Assembly: GCF_037892605.1 (NCBI RefSeq)
Contig: NZ_JBBKTU010000001.1
Location: 1,240,001-1,304,000 of the forward strand
Source: Lacibacter sp. H407
GTDB lineage: Bacteria; Bacteroidota; Bacteroidia; Chitinophagales; Chitinophagaceae
Direction of reading: 5' to 3'
DNA length: 64,000 bases
The notes under the pieces were generated by a model. It was not told the origin of the DNA and made no database searches. It saw nothing but the letters and a program-made list of their open reading frames with translations. Positions 1 to 9,883 of this stretch are shown here, piece after piece (the first letter of the stretch is position 1; each line of letters starts with the position of its first letter). The position numbers and the translations under genes were made by a program.

Positions 1-2
1 TT

Positions 3-47
3 ACACTGGAGCATGATCCTGACGGGCCGTATAAACTGCGGCTTTGA
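3..47 (+). CDS. possible 3' tail of a gene cut by the window edge
   Basis: Reading frame 3 is open from the first base to a TGA at 45-47 and encodes a short hydrophilic tail ending in PYKLRL. It lies 135 nt upstream of the first complete gene on the same strand. Fifteen codons cannot identify a family, and an open frame of this length is expected by chance, so this is only a candidate C-terminus. Confidence 0.25.
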   Translation, partial: TLEHDPDGPYKLRL

Positions 48-182
48 TAATTATTGCTCATCAAAAAAATAGAAGATCGCAGCATTCACAGTTATTGCCT
101 TTTTTGACTCAACCATGAAAACAACTTTCGTTGTTGCGCATATTTGTAAATCTTTGCTTACAATCAGCAAAGCTATCACTGC

Positions 183-878
183 ATGAACAGAAGAAAACCA
201 ACCGTACTGCCGCAAACGATTGTCTGTATCCTTTTGGCAACAATGTTACTCGGAGCGTGTATCAGTCCACGTAAAACCGATAAATGGGTTGCCAATTATT
301 ACGGCAGTGTACCTGCACCCATTAAACGAAAAAACGACCTGGTTACAGTACAATCGACTGTTGCATCGATGGGTTCGGTACTTTCCGAGAGCCGGAGAAA
401 ATCTGTAAGCGTATTACCGTTGATCGTTTACTGGAAATGGAATTATGTAAATGCCTGCCAGCTCAATCCGCAAATGGCACTGAATAATTTTACAACAACT
501 GTAAACAGTTATGCCGTTCGTGTGCTGAAACCAAAACTGCCCAACCAAACCATGGAGTTAACCGTTGAAAAAATTCCTTCGGCGTTCGACCTGGATAATA
601 CCGGGCATTATATTTTTCTGGGACTTTATGGTGCCGGCTGGGAAACCGTAACGCTGCTGCCGCAGGAACATGCATTGCAGGTTTCTTACAAAGTGATCAA
701 CGCTGATAAAAGCATTGCCAAAACAGGAACAGTAACAGTGCCGATTTCGGTACAACCGGTAAAAGCAGGACTGTATCAATCGGTTAAGAAAAAAATGGGA
801 CTTTATTTGCAGCAGTACGATGCTGCAATGACGCTCATGGGCCGCAAACTGGTGGATAAGCTCGCAACAGAATTGTAA
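183..878 (+). CDS. uncharacterised lipoprotein
   Basis: Encodes 231 residues that I do not recognise. The N-terminus is basic (MNRRK) followed by a hydrophobic segment and the lipobox LLGAC, so Cys26 is the likely lipidated residue and the protein should sit in the inner or outer membrane facing the periplasm. The mature part is soluble, with mixed beta-rich sequence and no repeats or catalytic motif that I can name. The ATG is preceded by an A/T-rich leader without a Shine-Dalgarno sequence, as is normal in Bacteroidota. A strong hairpin terminator follows 25 nt after the stop, so the transcript ends here and the next gene has its own promoter. Confidence 0.75.
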   Translation: MNRRKPTVLPQTIVCILLATMLLGACISPRKTDKWVANYYGSVPAPIKRKNDLVTVQSTVASMGSVLSESRRKSVSVLPLIVYWKWNYVNACQLNPQMALNNFTTTVNSYAVRVLKPKLPNQTMELTVEKIPSAFDLDNTGHYIFLGLYGAGWETVTLLPQEHALQVSYKVINADKSIAKTGTVTVPISVQPVKAGLYQSVKKKMGLYLQQYDAAMTLMGRKLVDKLATEL

Positions 879-902
879 ACAGCCTTACATTAAAAAAGAA
901 GC

Positions 903-926
903 GCCTGCCGTCCGGCAGGCTTTTTT
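903..926 (+). terminator. Rho-independent terminator after the lipoprotein gene
   Basis: An 8-bp perfect GC-rich stem (GCCTGCCG with CGGCAGGC) closes on a minimal loop and is followed directly by six T residues. It stands 25 nt after the stop of the gene ending at 878 and is oriented for the plus strand. Confidence 0.9.
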
Positions 927-1096
927 ATTATAAATATCTATGTTCTGTGTTTGGTACAAGTCTGCGGTATTATTGTCTATTGTTATAAATCTTATACTTT
1001 AATTATATTCAAAACACAAGATTGTATTCCCCTTTTCGTCGATAAAGCAAATCAACAAACTGCTTTCACTTTACGAACAGTACGTTAGAAAACACG

Positions 1097-3286
1097 ATGT
1101 ATTCAAAACATATCCTGAACCTAACCCGGAATCAACAAAAAAACAAGTCCAAAACCAATAACAATCAGATGGCAAAAAATCGATCGTTCAACAGGATGTT
1201 CCGCTTTCATCAGCAATCAATACTTTTTGTTTGCATGTTCCTGTTTACAATAGCAGGTACAAGAGCGCAAAATACCCTGCCCGCAAAAAAGAATACCAAC
1301 AAGTTTATTCATAAAAGAGCAGGAAATCCCTACCTGCCATTGTGGGAACATTTACCCGACGGTGAGCCCCGTGTGTTTGAAGATCCTGACACGCCGGGAA
1401 AATACCGGGCTTATATCATTGGCTCACATGATCTGCGAGTGAACAGTTATTGCGGCCCCGACATTCGTATCTGGTCGGCACCGGTAGAAGACTTATCGAG
1501 TTGGCGAGATGAAGGCCCTGTGTTTACCTACCCGATCGACAATCAGTGGGATGTAATGTATGCCCCCGATCTCGTAGAAGTAAAACGTAAGAACGGTAAA
1601 AAGGAATACTACCTGTACCCTCACAGTCGTGGTCGCAACCGGGAAGCGATGGTGGTAAAGGGAGATCGTCCTGATGGTCCTTTTACTCCCATCAACTTAA
1701 CAGCAGATGGTAAGGCAACTGTACCTGGAAGTATTTTAGGTTTCGACCCTGCCGTGTATGTTGAATACATCACCGATCCAAAAGATCCTGATTACGCAAT
1801 TGGTTTCCGTGCCTATGGTTACTGGGGTTTTCAGGGTTCATCTGCAGCACAATTAGATCAGAATACGATGTACACGCTGCGTCCCGGCACCAGCATTCTC
1901 AAACCATTTTTACCTGCAAGCGCACGATATGGCGGAGCACTTCGTGAACCCGCAGGCACTGTGTATCCCAGCATTTTCCCGAATGAAGATCTGGGAACCT
2001 TCAACTTTTTTGAAGCATCATCTATCCGCAAAGTGGGCAACAAATTTGTGACCGTGTACAGTGGTTATTCCGGACCTGACTATGGATTGACCAGCTCTAA
2101 CTCTACATTGCGTTATGCGTATGCCGACTCTCCTTTAGGCCCATGGAAAAGCGGTGGTGTATTGGTGGATTCCCGTGCGCCGGTTCTCAATCAGGATGGA
2201 ACAGCTTTGCAAACAAGTTACTCCGGACATAATACACATGGAAGTATACAGGACATCAACGGTCAGTGGTATGCGTTTTACCACCGGCCGCCCCGGGGTT
2301 TTGGTTATGCACGTCAGCCAATGGTAGCCCCCGTTACGGTGATTGCCGATGAAAAACCGGTAGCAGATGGTGGAAGAGTTACCATCAGAGCATACGATCC
2401 TTATGCAACAGATAAGTTGTGGACCGCAAAAGACAACCAGGGAAAAGAATACAAAGGTGCCGAAGTTACTTCGGAAGGTTTTCATTTCTATGGCCTCGAT
2501 CCCTATCAATATTATTCAGCAGGATATGCCTCTTATCTTTCAACTCCGGCCACCCAACAAGATTCATGGGATATCTGGGATAATCATATGCCGATTGAAA
2601 AAGTAAAAAACGGCCACATCATCGGTTATAAATATTTCGGATTTGGTGGGCTGTCGCAAAATAAAAACGGGTTGAAAGCTTTTGAAGGAACGAAGCCGGG
2701 TAACCAAACGAAGTTTCATCTTTTCCTGACACCCACTACAACAAAATCGTTCAAGGTGAATGTATGGATTGACGGGCCTTGGGATAATGCTACATGGAAA
2801 GGCAAAAAGATCGGTGAAGTAATTGTTCCTGCAAATTCCAAACAGGAGGTTACGCAATTCACGATTGATGTAGCGAAATATGTAGACAACCTGGATAAAA
2901 AGCATGCAATCTTTTTAGTAGCAGATGGAGATAGCACAGATGTACTGTTCAACTTAAGTGGACTTGGTTTCAGTTCAAAGACAAAGAAATTGGTACGTCC
3001 CGTTGTTCCTGTTGTTAACATTATGGTCAATGGAAAAGCAATTGATATTCCTGCTACGCCGGTAAGATCTACCAATGCAAATGGCATTACAGAATACAAT
3101 ATTTACCAGGCAACAGTGAAAGTTCCCGCAACTACAACAGCCATACCGAAAGTAACAGCATCTTCGAACAACCGCACTGTAAAAGTGAGCATTACGCAAG
3201 CTTCGTCAAAAGAGGGAAATGCGGTTGTAAAATTTGATTACAAAGGCGTTGTAAAAACGTACAATGTGATGTTTGTCCCGGAATAA
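1097..3286 (+). CDS. secreted glycoside hydrolase, family 43-like
   Basis: Encodes 729 residues with a five-bladed beta-propeller hydrolase of the GH43 type. Candidate catalytic residues are the Asp in RVFEDPD (about 96), the Asp in MYAPDLVEV (about 158) and the Glu in FFEASSIRK (about 306), matching the base, pKa modulator and acid of the family. GH43 enzymes cleave arabinose- or xylose-containing polysaccharides; the exact substrate cannot be read. After the propeller come a carbohydrate-binding-like beta domain (about 470-650) and a C-terminal extension with Ig-like character. A signal peptide ends at GTRAQ (about residue 58). The first 24-33 codons look unlike a signal peptide, so translation may really start at the ATG at 1169 or 1196. 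It stands alone, without SusC/SusD partners, and converges on the next gene. Confidence 0.8.
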   Translation: MYSKHILNLTRNQQKNKSKTNNNQMAKNRSFNRMFRFHQQSILFVCMFLFTIAGTRAQNTLPAKKNTNKFIHKRAGNPYLPLWEHLPDGEPRVFEDPDTPGKYRAYIIGSHDLRVNSYCGPDIRIWSAPVEDLSSWRDEGPVFTYPIDNQWDVMYAPDLVEVKRKNGKKEYYLYPHSRGRNREAMVVKGDRPDGPFTPINLTADGKATVPGSILGFDPAVYVEYITDPKDPDYAIGFRAYGYWGFQGSSAAQLDQNTMYTLRPGTSILKPFLPASARYGGALREPAGTVYPSIFPNEDLGTFNFFEASSIRKVGNKFVTVYSGYSGPDYGLTSSNSTLRYAYADSPLGPWKSGGVLVDSRAPVLNQDGTALQTSYSGHNTHGSIQDINGQWYAFYHRPPRGFGYARQPMVAPVTVIADEKPVADGGRVTIRAYDPYATDKLWTAKDNQGKEYKGAEVTSEGFHFYGLDPYQYYSAGYASYLSTPATQQDSWDIWDNHMPIEKVKNGHIIGYKYFGFGGLSQNKNGLKAFEGTKPGNQTKFHLFLTPTTTKSFKVNVWIDGPWDNATWKGKKIGEVIVPANSKQEVTQFTIDVAKYVDNLDKKHAIFLVADGDSTDVLFNLSGLGFSSKTKKLVRPVVPVVNIMVNGKAIDIPATPVRSTNANGITEYNIYQATVKVPATTTAIPKVTASSNNRTVKVSITQASSKEGNAVVKFDYKGVVKTYNVMFVPE

Positions 3287-3321
3287 AATACACTACACTT
3301 CTACAGCATTCGATGAGCATA

Positions 3322-3359
3322 AAAGAAGAAGGAAGTACAGTTGTACTTCCTTCTTCTTT
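3322..3359. terminator. bidirectional terminator hairpin between convergent genes
   Basis: A perfect 18-bp inverted repeat (left arm from AAAGAAG, right arm ending CTTCTTT) with a 2-nt centre fills the gap between two convergent stops at 3286 and 3381. Purine-rich and pyrimidine-rich arms give a U-rich 3' side in both directions. Its core GGAAGTACA...TGTACTTCC recurs in the hairpin at 11214-11245. Confidence 0.75.
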
Positions 3360-3380
3360 ATACATTATAAAATCAGCCGT

Positions 3381-6300
3381 TTAATTTTTTGGCTTCGCCG
3401 GAGTTGGATAAGCCGGTGGTTTTATGTCCATCGCCGGTAACTTACTCAACTGATCCATCAATTCTTTCACTGCACGTTCCAGTTGCGGATCACGACCTTC
3501 CTGCAACGATTTTGCATCTTGTCTTACTTCAATATCCGGTGGTACACCTTCATTTTCTGCCACCCACTTTCTGTTGATGGGATCGAATACTGCATTATCC
3601 GGCGCCGTTAGTGCGCCACCATCTACCAGTGAATAATGCACCGATGATTTTACCAAGCCGCCCCATGTACGTGCACCAATCAACAAACCTGCTTTTTGCT
3701 GACGGAAGGCCCATGGAAAGAAATCACCACCGGAACCCGCCTGTTCATTGATCAATAATACTTTCGGTCCAAGAATACCGGCAGGTAATTTCATTGCCTT
3801 ACCGTTGGGCACTTCGTTGGTGAGTGATGCACGTAAAGTGCGTGTCATCAGATCAACCATATAATCATCTAATAATCCGCCGCCGTTAAAACGTTCATCA
3901 ATCACTGCACCCAGTTTATCCTGTTGTGCAAAATAGTAACGGTTGAAACTTACAAAGCCACCGCCACCTGTGTTGGGTACCCACACATAGGCCAGCTTTC
4001 CACCCGACAAACTATCAACCAACCTGCGGTTATCTTCTACCCACACACGTTGACGCAATGCATTTTCATTCCGCAAAGGTTTTACAATTTCTTTCCAATG
4101 ACCTTCGAATGCAGGTTTGCTGTTGATGTGTAACACCGTTTGTACATCCGCTGTTCCATCCAATGCTTTGTACGGATCATCACTTGCTGTTAATTCTTTT
4201 CCATTGATACCAACGAGATAATATCCGTTTTCCATTTTTATTCCGGGGCGATCAAGCGGGCTGCTTAATCCCGGATTCCAACTTTCAGTATTGTAGATGC
4301 GTGTAATTTTCCAACGTCCGTTTTCTGCTGCAAGATCTGCACCGAGTAAACCTACACTCGGGCTTTCAACTTCCGGAAAGTCGCCGCCAAAAACAAAACT
4401 ATGTCCCACACTTAATTCACCATTTACCTGATCGAGAATATAGGTAAGATCGGCTCTGTGTTTGATGTACGGAACAAGCGGTGCATACCGTTGATACACC
4501 TCGTTCCAGTTGCGGCCATGCATATTGGGATCGTAGAAATAATCACGCTCATAACGCCATGCTTCTTCAAACATTTGTTTCCACTCTTCACCACGATCGA
4601 GCTGCATGCGCAGATCGGTCTTCAGATTTTTTCCATCATTTCCATTGGGGCCGCCGGTGTTGATCACTTTCCATACACCCATTACATTGGCCAGCATTTT
4701 CTTTCCATCGGTTGATACACTTACACCATTCGCACCCGGTAAAAATTCTTTCGCTTCTTTTGATTCGAGTGTGAATTTATGTAACACACCCGGTCTGTTT
4801 GGTACACGTTCGTTGATGAACACCGTGCCTGCTGGTCCTGCAATTACATCAAAGTAATTTCGTTTTGGAATCGGCAATGGAATAGTGCGTCGTTCGATCG
4901 CATCAAAATCGATCAGCACCGCTTTATCTTCTTTTGGTTTATCCGTTGCAGGTTTCGGTTCTTCCTTTGGTTTCTCTTTTGGTTTTTCTTCCGGCTTAGC
5001 ATCTGTTTTTGCTTCCGGTTTTTGTTCGGGCTTCACTTCTTCTTCATCGCTTGTTGGTTTAAACGGCGATTGATCACCCTTGCGCAAATTGATCACATAC
5101 GCTTCATATTCCGGCCGTGCATTTTGTGAACTGGTATTGGCCCAGCCACTGCCCAATGCAACTTCGGTACTTGCTAAAAAGTAAAGATGTTTATTGTCTT
5201 TATCCCATGCCGGACAAAACGCATCTGCAAAACTGTTGGTCAACGATTGGACCGTTTTGGTTTTTACATTGTACACTTTGATACTGCGCAACATGTTGAC
5301 ACCGGTTTTACTATACGCCAACCATTGTCCATCGGGACTCCAGGTTAGACCCATTCCTCCACGTTCAATATTTACGCCACCCACATCAGCAGTAGTAATA
5401 TTGCCACTTGCCAATTCCACAATACGAACACGCAGATCATCATCAGCAAATGCAATGTATTTTCCATCGGGACTCCAGGTTGGTTCCCACGCCATTTTCG
5501 ATTCGCCAATGGAAATGCTGCGGGTTTTGCCCATGCCATCTTGTGGCGCCAGCATTAATGCATAGCCTTTTCCACCGGCATCAGAAAACCACGCTACGTC
5601 GTTACCAAGCGGCGACCACATTGGTGCCCGATCAGCCGTACCGGAACTTTGAGTGATGTTGCGTACATCACCATTCTCAGCAGGCACAGTAAAAATTTCA
5701 CCTCTTGCTTCAACAATGGCACGCTTGCCTGTTGGTGAAAGTGATGCCCACGAAATACGACGGCTCACATTTTCCCAACGTGGTGCCGACCATGGAAAAT
5801 CGCCCACTACTGTAATGTCGAGTTGTTTTTGATTGCTTCCATTCAGATCGATGCGATGCAACCAGCCTTCCCGTTCGTACACTAACGTAGAGCCATAACC
5901 GCTTAGCCATTTTACATCAGCACCGGTAAACTTTGTCAACTGTGTAAGTGTACCTGCTCCGGGCGTGTAACTCCAGATATTTGAAACGCCACCGTTGCGG
6001 TCGCTCATGAAATAAATTTTATCACCCAACCAGATTGGTTGAAGATCAGTACTGCGATCGTTGGGTAATAGTGTTTCGCTGTAGTCAGCAAGGTTGAGAA
6101 TAATAAGCGGCGTGTTTTGTCCGCCACGATACGCCCGCCATTCTACATCCCAGCGATCCATTTTATCGATCACCATTCGTTTGCCATCCGGCGAATAACT
6201 TCCATCAAAGCCCCATTGTTTGGCCAGCAATGTAGATGGACCGCCTGTTGTTGGCACTGTCCACAAACGCAAATAAGTTGATGGTGCGGTTTCCCGTTCC

Positions 6301-6713
6301 GATGCATACAGCACTTGTTTTCCATCGTTACTCCAGCCACGTGCAACAGAGGGCGATGGATGCCAGGTAAGCCTTGTTGCTTCGCCGCCTTTGCTTGGTA
6401 CAATGTAAACAGATTGACTTCCGCTGCGGTTGCTGGTGAAGGCGATCCATTTTCCATCGGGTGAAAAATGCGGATCGGTTTCTACAGCGGGTGTGCTGGT
6501 TAAACGCAGTACATTCTGTCCGTTGAGATCGCTGATCCACAGATCGGCACCATACACAAACACAATTTGTGTGGCACTGATATCGGGTTGACGTAACAGG
6601 CGTGTGCTTTGTGCCTGTAAGCTTTGTGTTGTCAACAACACAATTGAAACAATGAGTAAGAAGCATTGCCGTTTTACAAACGCAACGCATGTTTTGGATG
6701 ACAAGAAATTCAT
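3381..6713 (-). CDS. tricorn-like S41 family protease, secreted
   Basis: Encodes 1110 residues with the domain order of tricorn protease: signal peptide (ends about 35 at LQAQS), a TolB/WD40-like propeller made of repeated (S/T)PDGKWIAF-type blades (about 40-540), a Lys/Pro/Glu-rich low-complexity linker (about 560-610), a second propeller-like part, a tricorn core, a PDZ domain and a C-terminal S41 (Tsp/CtpA) protease. The probable nucleophile is Ser994 in the motif GSGGD, preceded by the NGGG-containing ERFNGGG strand. The family degrades peptides; in this phylum these enzymes are periplasmic or exported. Length matches the family. The A/G-rich region upstream holds no clear promoter, but the 22-bp dyad at 6821-6842 lies in the shared intergenic region. 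Confidence 0.9.
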   Translation of the reverse strand: MNFLSSKTCVAFVKRQCFLLIVSIVLLTTQSLQAQSTRLLRQPDISATQIVFVYGADLWISDLNGQNVLRLTSTPAVETDPHFSPDGKWIAFTSNRSGSQSVYIVPSKGGEATRLTWHPSPSVARGWSNDGKQVLYASERETAPSTYLRLWTVPTTGGPSTLLAKQWGFDGSYSPDGKRMVIDKMDRWDVEWRAYRGGQNTPLIILNLADYSETLLPNDRSTDLQPIWLGDKIYFMSDRNGGVSNIWSYTPGAGTLTQLTKFTGADVKWLSGYGSTLVYEREGWLHRIDLNGSNQKQLDITVVGDFPWSAPRWENVSRRISWASLSPTGKRAIVEARGEIFTVPAENGDVRNITQSSGTADRAPMWSPLGNDVAWFSDAGGKGYALMLAPQDGMGKTRSISIGESKMAWEPTWSPDGKYIAFADDDLRVRIVELASGNITTADVGGVNIERGGMGLTWSPDGQWLAYSKTGVNMLRSIKVYNVKTKTVQSLTNSFADAFCPAWDKDNKHLYFLASTEVALGSGWANTSSQNARPEYEAYVINLRKGDQSPFKPTSDEEEVKPEQKPEAKTDAKPEEKPKEKPKEEPKPATDKPKEDKAVLIDFDAIERRTIPLPIPKRNYFDVIAGPAGTVFINERVPNRPGVLHKFTLESKEAKEFLPGANGVSVSTDGKKMLANVMGVWKVINTGGPNGNDGKNLKTDLRMQLDRGEEWKQMFEEAWRYERDYFYDPNMHGRNWNEVYQRYAPLVPYIKHRADLTYILDQVNGELSVGHSFVFGGDFPEVESPSVGLLGADLAAENGRWKITRIYNTESWNPGLSSPLDRPGIKMENGYYLVGINGKELTASDDPYKALDGTADVQTVLHINSKPAFEGHWKEIVKPLRNENALRQRVWVEDNRRLVDSLSGGKLAYVWVPNTGGGGFVSFNRYYFAQQDKLGAVIDERFNGGGLLDDYMVDLMTRTLRASLTNEVPNGKAMKLPAGILGPKVLLINEQAGSGGDFFPWAFRQQKAGLLIGARTWGGLVKSSVHYSLVDGGALTAPDNAVFDPINRKWVAENEGVPPDIEVRQDAKSLQEGRDPQLERAVKELMDQLSKLPAMDIKPPAYPTPAKPKN

Positions 6714-6820
6714 GTAATGAAATTTGAGATGAAAAGAAAAGACAGGATACTAATATAAGTGCAAAATGGGAGGGATACAAATGAAAAAAAGGAAGTCAAT
6801 ACTTATTTTCTTCCACATTA

Positions 6821-6842
6821 GAATACCCACTAGTTGGTATTC
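6821..6842. promoter_or_regulatory. 22-bp dyad in a divergent intergenic region
   Basis: GAATACC and GGTATTC form 7-bp arms around a central ACTAGT palindrome, with one mismatched position on each side, giving an almost perfect 22-bp palindrome. It lies between the divergently transcribed protease gene (starts 6713) and lipoprotein gene (starts 6981), a usual place for a dimeric repressor or activator site. No regulator in the window is assigned to it. Confidence 0.4.
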
Positions 6843-6980
6843 ATTAAATGAAATCTACTCGCTATCTTCAATCGTTCGTGCCTGACTGTTATATTCCAAA
6901 TAGCAATAAGGTCAAAATTAGCACCAAATCAATATTTCTTTCGTTCAAATTAACCTTAGGGGTTGTCTTAAAAATTTTTT

Positions 6981-8744
6981 ATGAGAAAGTACTCAATGCT
7001 CTTTTTATTCGCTTTAATTTTTTGTACATCATGCAAAAAAAATGAAAGATCCCAAACCGATACACCCAACACAATCAATAAAATGACCGGTAGAATAGTT
7101 TGGCCAGCAAACTTAAACTTAGATACAACCGGGGTTAAAGTTTCAACATTTCATAGTGCCGCTTCCATAAAAGAAAATGGATTCATAGTAGACACGATTA
7201 ATAAGTTTTCGACAGTATTTGTAACAGATTCGAAGGGAGACGTTAAGATGATGAGATATAACTATCCCGGGCAAAAGGATAATGACATATCAATAAATTC
7301 AACTGCTTTAGCACTGATCATGAATGCACCTATAGTTACCTCCTTATCCGATGAAGGACAGCTAGCAATGATTAATAAAATACAACTTGACTCTAATTTT
7401 CCGTCCTTAGTTGATGAGATTAAAAATGCAATTACTTTGAACAAAAGTATTATTGATACCACCAACACATCGTTAATACTTGCAACCAGTAAATTGTTTG
7501 AAAGTGCTTCCAGATATAGACTTAATACTTATAGACCTGTTCCTTTAAACATAAAAACGGCCAATCCGGGTACTTTTTCCTTTGCAAATAATAACGTTTC
7601 GCATAAATATGTGATTGGTATTTACAAGAACAATGGTCGTATTGAAAAGCTTGTTGTGAATGGAACTCAATCTTTTGCGGCTTCTTTCAAAGACGTGATA
7701 GATGGTGTATTTGGAAACGGATATTCATCACCTGATTCGAAAATTTTTTCTACTGCAGAAGATGGAACACTTGAATTTAGAATACGGTCGGGTGCACCTG
7801 GTACTGATGATAACAGCACAGAATATAAAGAAGCATTTAAGGAAAATATTGTAGAGTATATTTTCACGTTGGTAAAAAGCAAAATGCCTCTTGACAGCAA
7901 GTGTACGAAAAATGCATACGATGGTATTAAATCAACGATAGAAAGCACACAAGCTTTTTCTAAAGCAAGTACACCGGCTGACTTTGCGAGTACTGCCTTG
8001 GGTTTTTGTTCGGATTTGTTTAATACCAGAGCTTCTTTATTTGAAGATTGCTCGAATTATAAAGATCCAAACTACAAAAACCCTTATTGGATTGCCGCTG
8101 GTAAATTTTTCAAATTCTTTGATAAGGTTGGCAAAGTAGGGCAAGGTTTAAATATAGGTATGCATGTTTATGATCTTTATAATTCACGAGCTGCTATTGA
8201 TACATGTTTTGAAGTCTTGGATAAAAAAGTTGGTACATGCATTTATTCTGTTGCAGGATGGTACAAGGGTACTTATACAATAGGAGTTTCGGGTGATGAC
8301 TATTGTGGTAATGACTTTGGAAAGAAAGGATCTTTTTACTTATATATTGGCGTAAATGACAAAAGAGGAGGTTTAATAAAAAGTTTCAATAGCACCTTTC
8401 CCGATTTATTAAATAATCTTAATGGACCAATCATTCGGTGGAGTGATGGCACTGTATCATGTGAACTTCAGGGAGGGATTGCAAACAGTAGTGGAGGAAT
8501 AAGTGGTATGGAGTTACCTCTTATTGTAATTAGAAACGGTAAAATGAGCACAACGAATTATGGGCGTGCAATTTATAGTGTAGATACAAATATCAGACCC
8601 GGCAAATGTCCTAGTGCAGGCATCAGCAAGTACGACTTCTATTATCCAATAAATCAGCTTTCGGGAGAATTTTTCCATGCAACTTCTCCCCCCCCAGAAC
8701 TAATGCAATCTGAAGTACAATCCATTCTAAATACCGTACAATAG
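6981..8744 (+). CDS. uncharacterised lipoprotein, 587 residues
   Basis: I do not recognise the family. The N-terminus MRKYSMLFLFALIFCTSCKK is a clear lipoprotein signal with Cys18 as the lipidation site followed by two Lys. The mature protein is soluble, contains several Cys (for example in DSKCTKN, LGFCSD, DTCFEV, VGTCIYS, DDYCGNDFG), and has a C-terminal beta-rich part that could hold disulfides. Its codons are noticeably more A/T-rich than those of the flanking genes (long runs of A and T, many AAA and ATA codons), which may mark recent acquisition. It stands alone: divergent from the tricorn-like gene and convergent with the regulator downstream. No clear terminator follows. Confidence 0.75.
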   Translation: MRKYSMLFLFALIFCTSCKKNERSQTDTPNTINKMTGRIVWPANLNLDTTGVKVSTFHSAASIKENGFIVDTINKFSTVFVTDSKGDVKMMRYNYPGQKDNDISINSTALALIMNAPIVTSLSDEGQLAMINKIQLDSNFPSLVDEIKNAITLNKSIIDTTNTSLILATSKLFESASRYRLNTYRPVPLNIKTANPGTFSFANNNVSHKYVIGIYKNNGRIEKLVVNGTQSFAASFKDVIDGVFGNGYSSPDSKIFSTAEDGTLEFRIRSGAPGTDDNSTEYKEAFKENIVEYIFTLVKSKMPLDSKCTKNAYDGIKSTIESTQAFSKASTPADFASTALGFCSDLFNTRASLFEDCSNYKDPNYKNPYWIAAGKFFKFFDKVGKVGQGLNIGMHVYDLYNSRAAIDTCFEVLDKKVGTCIYSVAGWYKGTYTIGVSGDDYCGNDFGKKGSFYLYIGVNDKRGGLIKSFNSTFPDLLNNLNGPIIRWSDGTVSCELQGGIANSSGGISGMELPLIVIRNGKMSTTNYGRAIYSVDTNIRPGKCPSAGISKYDFYYPINQLSGEFFHATSPPPELMQSEVQSILNTVQ

Positions 8745-8875
8745 TCATCTTATGCGGAGTTGATAATTCATTTCTTCTCAGCAATGATCCCATAAATGCA
8801 GATGATTAACTGCAACAAGCGAGGGGGCATTTTGCTTAGAAAAAAAGTGCATGAAGAAAATTGCATTCTCCCACT

Positions 8876-9766
8876 TCAACTCTTCTCTTCCTCAATCTGC
8901 AACTTATATCCCTTGCCATGAATACTGATAATTTTTACAGCGGTATCCTGTTCTAACTTCTTCCGCAGTTTCGACATAAATACATCGAGGCTGCGGCCCA
9001 CAATCACACCTTCATCTTCCCACACTTCTTTTTGCAACCTGTTACGATCAATGATCTGGTTAGGTGCCGCTGCAAGGATGCCGAGCAACTTCGATTCTTT
9101 ACTGGTTAAAATAATTTCTTCGCTGCCAATCACCAATCGTTGTGTTTGTTCATAAAACAAATAATTGCCGATTCGGAATGGTTGATTGTTAGTACCGGTT
9201 GTGATTGATTCTATCGTTTCGTTCGTTGCTGTAGATTGCTGTTTGATGCGCCATGCAATAATGACTGCACTGAGCAATAGCAACACACCGGCACCCATTA
9301 ACCAGGTGGCGGCACGGAATGGTTTGTCACGAAAACTGATGAGAATACTGTAAGGCTTGGCCGGCTGGATGCGGCCGACACAGGGTACAATGTTTTCCTG
9401 CTCACTGCCAAGTATGGCATAACCGAAAATTACTTTATCCGTTTGCGGTTCGGTAACCTGTACAATATAATTGCCGGGGAGCTGGTTGCGGCTGATGATG
9501 CGACCAATGATCTTCACCAGCGAATCGGGCTTAAATGAAAAACTGCTGCGAAAAGGAATTTGAAATTCGTTTGCTGAAATACGGTTGATGGGCGATACTT
9601 GTGTGGTACTGTCGTTGCTGTACAATAAAATGCTGTGGGCGATCTGTCGCATCACGATCATTTCTTTGGCCGAATCAAATTCGGTTTTGCTGGCTTGTTT
9701 TGTTACAAAACCAACCAACAGCAACAGTGCGCCTGCCACAACCAACGACAGTATCTTCCCTTTCAT
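8876..9766 (-). CDS. membrane-bound winged-helix transcriptional regulator
   Basis: Encodes 296 residues if translation starts at the ATG at 9766; an upstream extension to 9862 would spoil the N-terminal membrane segment. Layout: transmembrane helix about 5-22, a periplasmic domain of about 130 residues, second helix about 153-173, Thr/Asn-rich linker, and a C-terminal OmpR/ToxR-type winged helix (about 196-291; motif LTSKESKLLGIL, recognition part GRSLDVFMSKLRKKL, wing IISIHGKGYKL). This is ToxR-like but inverted, with the DNA-binding domain at the C-terminus. It should bind DNA while anchored in the inner membrane and respond to a periplasmic cue. It is divergent from the propeller lipoprotein at 9998, and the phased TTTAC repeats between them are the obvious candidate target. 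Confidence 0.8.
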   Translation of the reverse strand: MKGKILSLVVAGALLLLVGFVTKQASKTEFDSAKEMIVMRQIAHSILLYSNDSTTQVSPINRISANEFQIPFRSSFSFKPDSLVKIIGRIISRNQLPGNYIVQVTEPQTDKVIFGYAILGSEQENIVPCVGRIQPAKPYSILISFRDKPFRAATWLMGAGVLLLLSAVIIAWRIKQQSTATNETIESITTGTNNQPFRIGNYLFYEQTQRLVIGSEEIILTSKESKLLGILAAAPNQIIDRNRLQKEVWEDEGVIVGRSLDVFMSKLRKKLEQDTAVKIISIHGKGYKLQIEEEKS

Positions 9767-9883
9767 TTGCTCATAATTATTTGATGGAGACGAATGAAAC
9801 TGCAAAGGCAAAAGATCATACAAGAAATTTACCTGCGCTGTTTCCTGTTCAAAATTAATCAATCCTTGCCGGCAAGCGCTTTG

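Noticed and set aside
879-1096. Possible promoter before the GH43 gene
   Set aside because: Several T/A-rich hexamers were checked, but none forms a TTTG/TAnnTTTG pair at the correct spacing.
2135-3199. Several minus-strand frames opposite the GH43 gene
   Set aside because: They are complementary shadows of a well supported gene and contain no recognisable domain.
4885-5073. Ser/Phe-rich frame opposite the tricorn-like gene
   Set aside because: It is the antisense reading of the Lys/Pro/Glu-rich linker and so looks repetitive only by complementarity.
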